Part shown: piece after piece, positions 52,449-52,629 of the stretch | Position numbering within the stretch: the first letter of the stretch is position 1 | Layout: each line of letters opens with the position of its first letter | NCBI RefSeq assembly: GCF_020829595.1 | Contig: NZ_JAIVFW010000056.1 | Span: 1 to 52,629, forward strand | From: Nostoc sp. CHAB 5844 | GTDB taxonomy: Bacteria > Cyanobacteriota > Cyanobacteriia > Cyanobacteriales > Nostocaceae | Length of the DNA stretch: 52,629 bases | Reading direction: 5' to 3' | The notes under the pieces: generated by a model | What the model saw: the letters and a program-made list of their open reading frames with translations, nothing else | Told to the model about the DNA's origin: nothing | Databases searched by the model: none | Position numbers and translations under genes: made by a program

Positions 52449-52629
52449 AGCCACCTCCTCGATATCTTTTATTTTTTCACTTTATCGTGTAAATAATAAT
52501 AATGGTTCTTTAGTACTTATTATGCTAAACTAACAATTAAAATGCCAGCTTAATAAGCATCTTATTCGGAAGTTTTCAAAATTTCTAAACCCATAAGCCG
52601 AGCGCTTAATTAGTTTGAGTTTGTTATTG
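52449..52629. other. Window end, no gene seen
   Basis: About 180 bp of AT-rich DNA with the ribosome-binding site of the Lin0512 gene at its left. No frame or structure can be supported before the window ends. Confidence 0.4.

Overview
The window looks like chromosomal DNA of a filamentous, heterocyst-type cyanobacterium (Nostocales, near Nostoc, Calothrix or Tolypothrix). The evidence is the very frequent HIP1 octamer GCGATCGC, heptanucleotide STRR repeats, tandem high-light-inducible (Hli) genes, an xisH/xisI pair, several eukaryote-type Ser/Thr kinases, a Uma2 nuclease, a PEP-CTERM protein and many cyanobacterial small membrane proteins. No rRNA, CRISPR array or complete transposase gene was seen. 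All family assignments come from reading motifs; nothing was searched.

Layout. 1-800: two 12-bp-period ATGACA arrays and tRNA-Ser(UGA). 0.9-5.7 kb: a metallophosphoesterase, HtpX with a small partner, and a membrane pentapeptide-repeat protein. 5.9-7.2 kb: a toxin-antitoxin cluster (BrnT/BrnA, a lone HicB, HicB/HicA) directly upstream of aspS. 9.3-15.2 kb: Uma2, an unlisted 51-aa gene with its own terminator, a SAM hydrolase-type enzyme, a kinase and pseudokinase pair, and DUF2301 plus YdcF-like membrane proteins. 15.6-19.8 kb: nadA, DUF2358, a 2OG-Fe(II) oxygenase and a His-box hydroxylase with a possible leader. 19.9-25.2 kb: xisI, xisH broken by a MITE, a 1043-aa repeat-rich membrane protein and three tandem hli genes.

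25.3-29.8 kb (minus strand) is the most intriguing unit: a compact operon of a coiled-coil protein, a protein joining a cytoplasmic roadblock-like region to a transmembrane helix and a periplasmic OmpA domain, a Ras/Rab-like small GTPase, a small sensory-type protein and a histidine kinase. It may be an envelope-spanning GTPase signalling module. 30-36.3 kb: an SLC13/ArsB-type permease, a universal stress protein and an NrtA/CmpA-type ABC importer. Two leaders here, before the stress protein and before the importer operon, carry the conserved core of the ydaO/yuaA (c-di-AMP) riboswitch, and one aptamer has a heptamer repeat array in its variable arm.

36.6-52.6 kb: a histidine kinase whose 5' end is split by a second MITE, rnc, YjbQ, an M41-like protease without an AAA domain, an O-methyltransferase, sufE, a RelE/ParE-type TA module bracketed by 46-bp direct repeats, a membrane GTPase, a PEP-CTERM protein, a large Ser/Thr kinase, ExoD and a Lin0512-family protein.

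Two small non-autonomous elements (20305-20434 with TAA duplications; 36624-36714 with TA duplications) each interrupt a gene, and precise removal on paper restores an uninterrupted reading frame in both. Most other intergenic space holds palindromic or heptameric dispersed repeats.
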